43,638 nt of DNA from Folioceros fuciformis (taxonomy: Eukaryota; Anthocerotophyta; Anthocerotopsida; Anthocerotales): positions 388,182 through 431,819 of the forward strand of contig JBNGIO010006382.1 in the NCBI GenBank assembly GCA_049999805.1, given 5' to 3'. A model generated the notes under the pieces. It searched no databases and was not told where the DNA came from. It saw only the letters and a list, made by a program, of their open reading frames with translations. Made by a program: the position numbers and the translations under genes. Positions 42,903-43,638 of this stretch are shown in pieces; the first letter of the stretch is position 1, and each line of letters begins with the position of its first letter.

Positions 42903-43112
42903 TACTGTAAGTTTGCAACATGTCTGACATACGCTCACTGTTGTTGTGACTCGACCTTGTTGCTAACACATGTGTTATTTGGTGATCAATATCCAGGGAG
43001 AGTATGGCTGAGGAGTGTGGGATGATGTGGTTGAATTTGAAGACACACCTAGGTAGAGCAGAAAGTTAGGTTGAACTTTGTCACCACCTACCAGCTTCTC
43101 TACACGAAACTC

Positions 43113-43638
43113 TTACTCTCTGCTGGACATATTTGCTGTGTGAAGCGACCCCATCACTCCTAAAGCCTCCTTGAACTGGTGATGCTTGAGCCTGGGTAAG
43201 GCCTTGGTAAGAAGATCCGCTGCATTTAAATTTGTGGGTATATATTCCAGCTTTACTTCTCCAGTCTCAACAGCATGCCTGATAAAGTGGTGATGCACCT
43301 CTATGTGTTTCGTACAGGCATGGAAGACTGGGTTCTGTGCTAAGGCCAACGCTGACTGGTGGTCACAGAAAATGACTGTAGGTTGCTTTTGTGGTTGTCC
43401 CACATCGGCTAACAGTCTTCTCAGCCACATAGCTTCCTTTGAAGCTTGTGTTAACGCTGAATATTCTGCTTCTGTCGACGAGAGGGAAACTGTTGTTTGT
43501 TTCTTAAATGACCATGTAACAGCACCGCCTGCCAAAAGGAAAGAATAGGCGGAGATAGATCTCCTGGTGTCTGGGTTTGCAGCCCAGTCTGCGTCACAAT
43601 AGCCTAGCAAGGTAAGTTCCTCTGTTTCGCCTACGCGC
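43113..43638 (-). mobile_element. Ty1/copia pol 3' end (RNase H), truncated by window edge
   Basis: The frame is open from the right edge to a stop at 43113. It encodes the end of a copia polyprotein: the RNase H core with LLGYCDADWAANPDTRRSIS, GGAVTWSFKKQ, SLSSTEAEYSALTQASKEA, IFCDHQSALALAQNP and KHIEVHHHFIRHAVETGEV. LEYIPTNLNAADLLTKALPR is the usual C-terminal signature. The acidic catalytic residues (Asp, Glu, Asp) are present. No stop or frameshift is seen in this part. The element runs right to left, with its 3' LTR at 41898-42318 and about 790 bp between. Confidence 0.93.

Overview
This window looks like nuclear DNA of a land plant. It carries a plant-type initiator tRNA-Met and many intron-rich genes of plant families: peroxisomal ECH2, PP5, a ROCK1-type nucleotide-sugar transporter, NUDX23, a MAM33/p32 protein, a universal stress protein and a tRNA-dihydrouridine synthase. 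It also has a chalcone-isomerase-fold gene, two type III polyketide synthases whose first intron splits the conserved Cys codon, and a CCR/SNL6-like reductase. Introns are short (mostly 70-160 bp) and genes are closely packed. I infer a compact-intron, probably non-seed, land plant (lycophyte or bryophyte); the species cannot be fixed from this sequence. Exon models were built by eye from reading frame, splice sites and family resemblance. Phases close and give an uninterrupted frame for all models except where noted.

Layout. 0-1.2 kb: degenerate 3' end of a CCR/DFR-like reductase and a doubtful small membrane ORF. 1.4-3.3 kb: ECH2 (-). 3.9-6.6 kb: PP5 (+), divergent from ECH2. 7.0-8.3 kb: intronless F-box gene (-). 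8.6-11.4 kb: alpha/beta-hydrolase gene (-), 5' end unresolved. 13.1-14.0 kb: chalcone-isomerase-fold gene (-). 14.9 kb: initiator tRNA-Met. 15.2-16.2 kb: universal stress protein (-), with a GC-AG intron. 16.4-18.9 kb: tRNA-dihydrouridine synthase (-), sharing a 123-bp start-to-start interval with a coiled-coil protein gene (+, 19.0-20.2 kb). 20.7-21.7 kb: intronless papain-like protease (+). 22.5-24.1 kb: CCR/SNL6-like reductase (+), convergent with type III PKS copy 1 (-, 24.3-26.0 kb). 27.0-30.0 kb: AT-rich, repeat-filled island. 30-33 kb: gene-poor DNA with a LEA-like pseudogene and a minisatellite. 33.1-34.7 kb: type III PKS copy 2 (-). 35.5-37.7 kb: ROCK1-like transporter (-). 37.9-39.3 kb: MAM33 (+). 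39.9-41.4 kb: NUDX23 (-). 41.9 kb to the right edge: 3' half of a Ty1/copia retrotransposon (-).

The most notable theme is enzymes of flavonoid/phenylpropanoid-polyketide type within about 34 kb: a chalcone-isomerase-fold protein that seems to lack catalytic residues, two paralogous type III PKSs with unusual insertions, a CCR-like reductase whose catalytic Tyr is Phe, and a remnant of a second CCR/DFR-like gene. Housekeeping genes are interleaved, so this is at best a loose cluster. Whether these proteins work together is inference.
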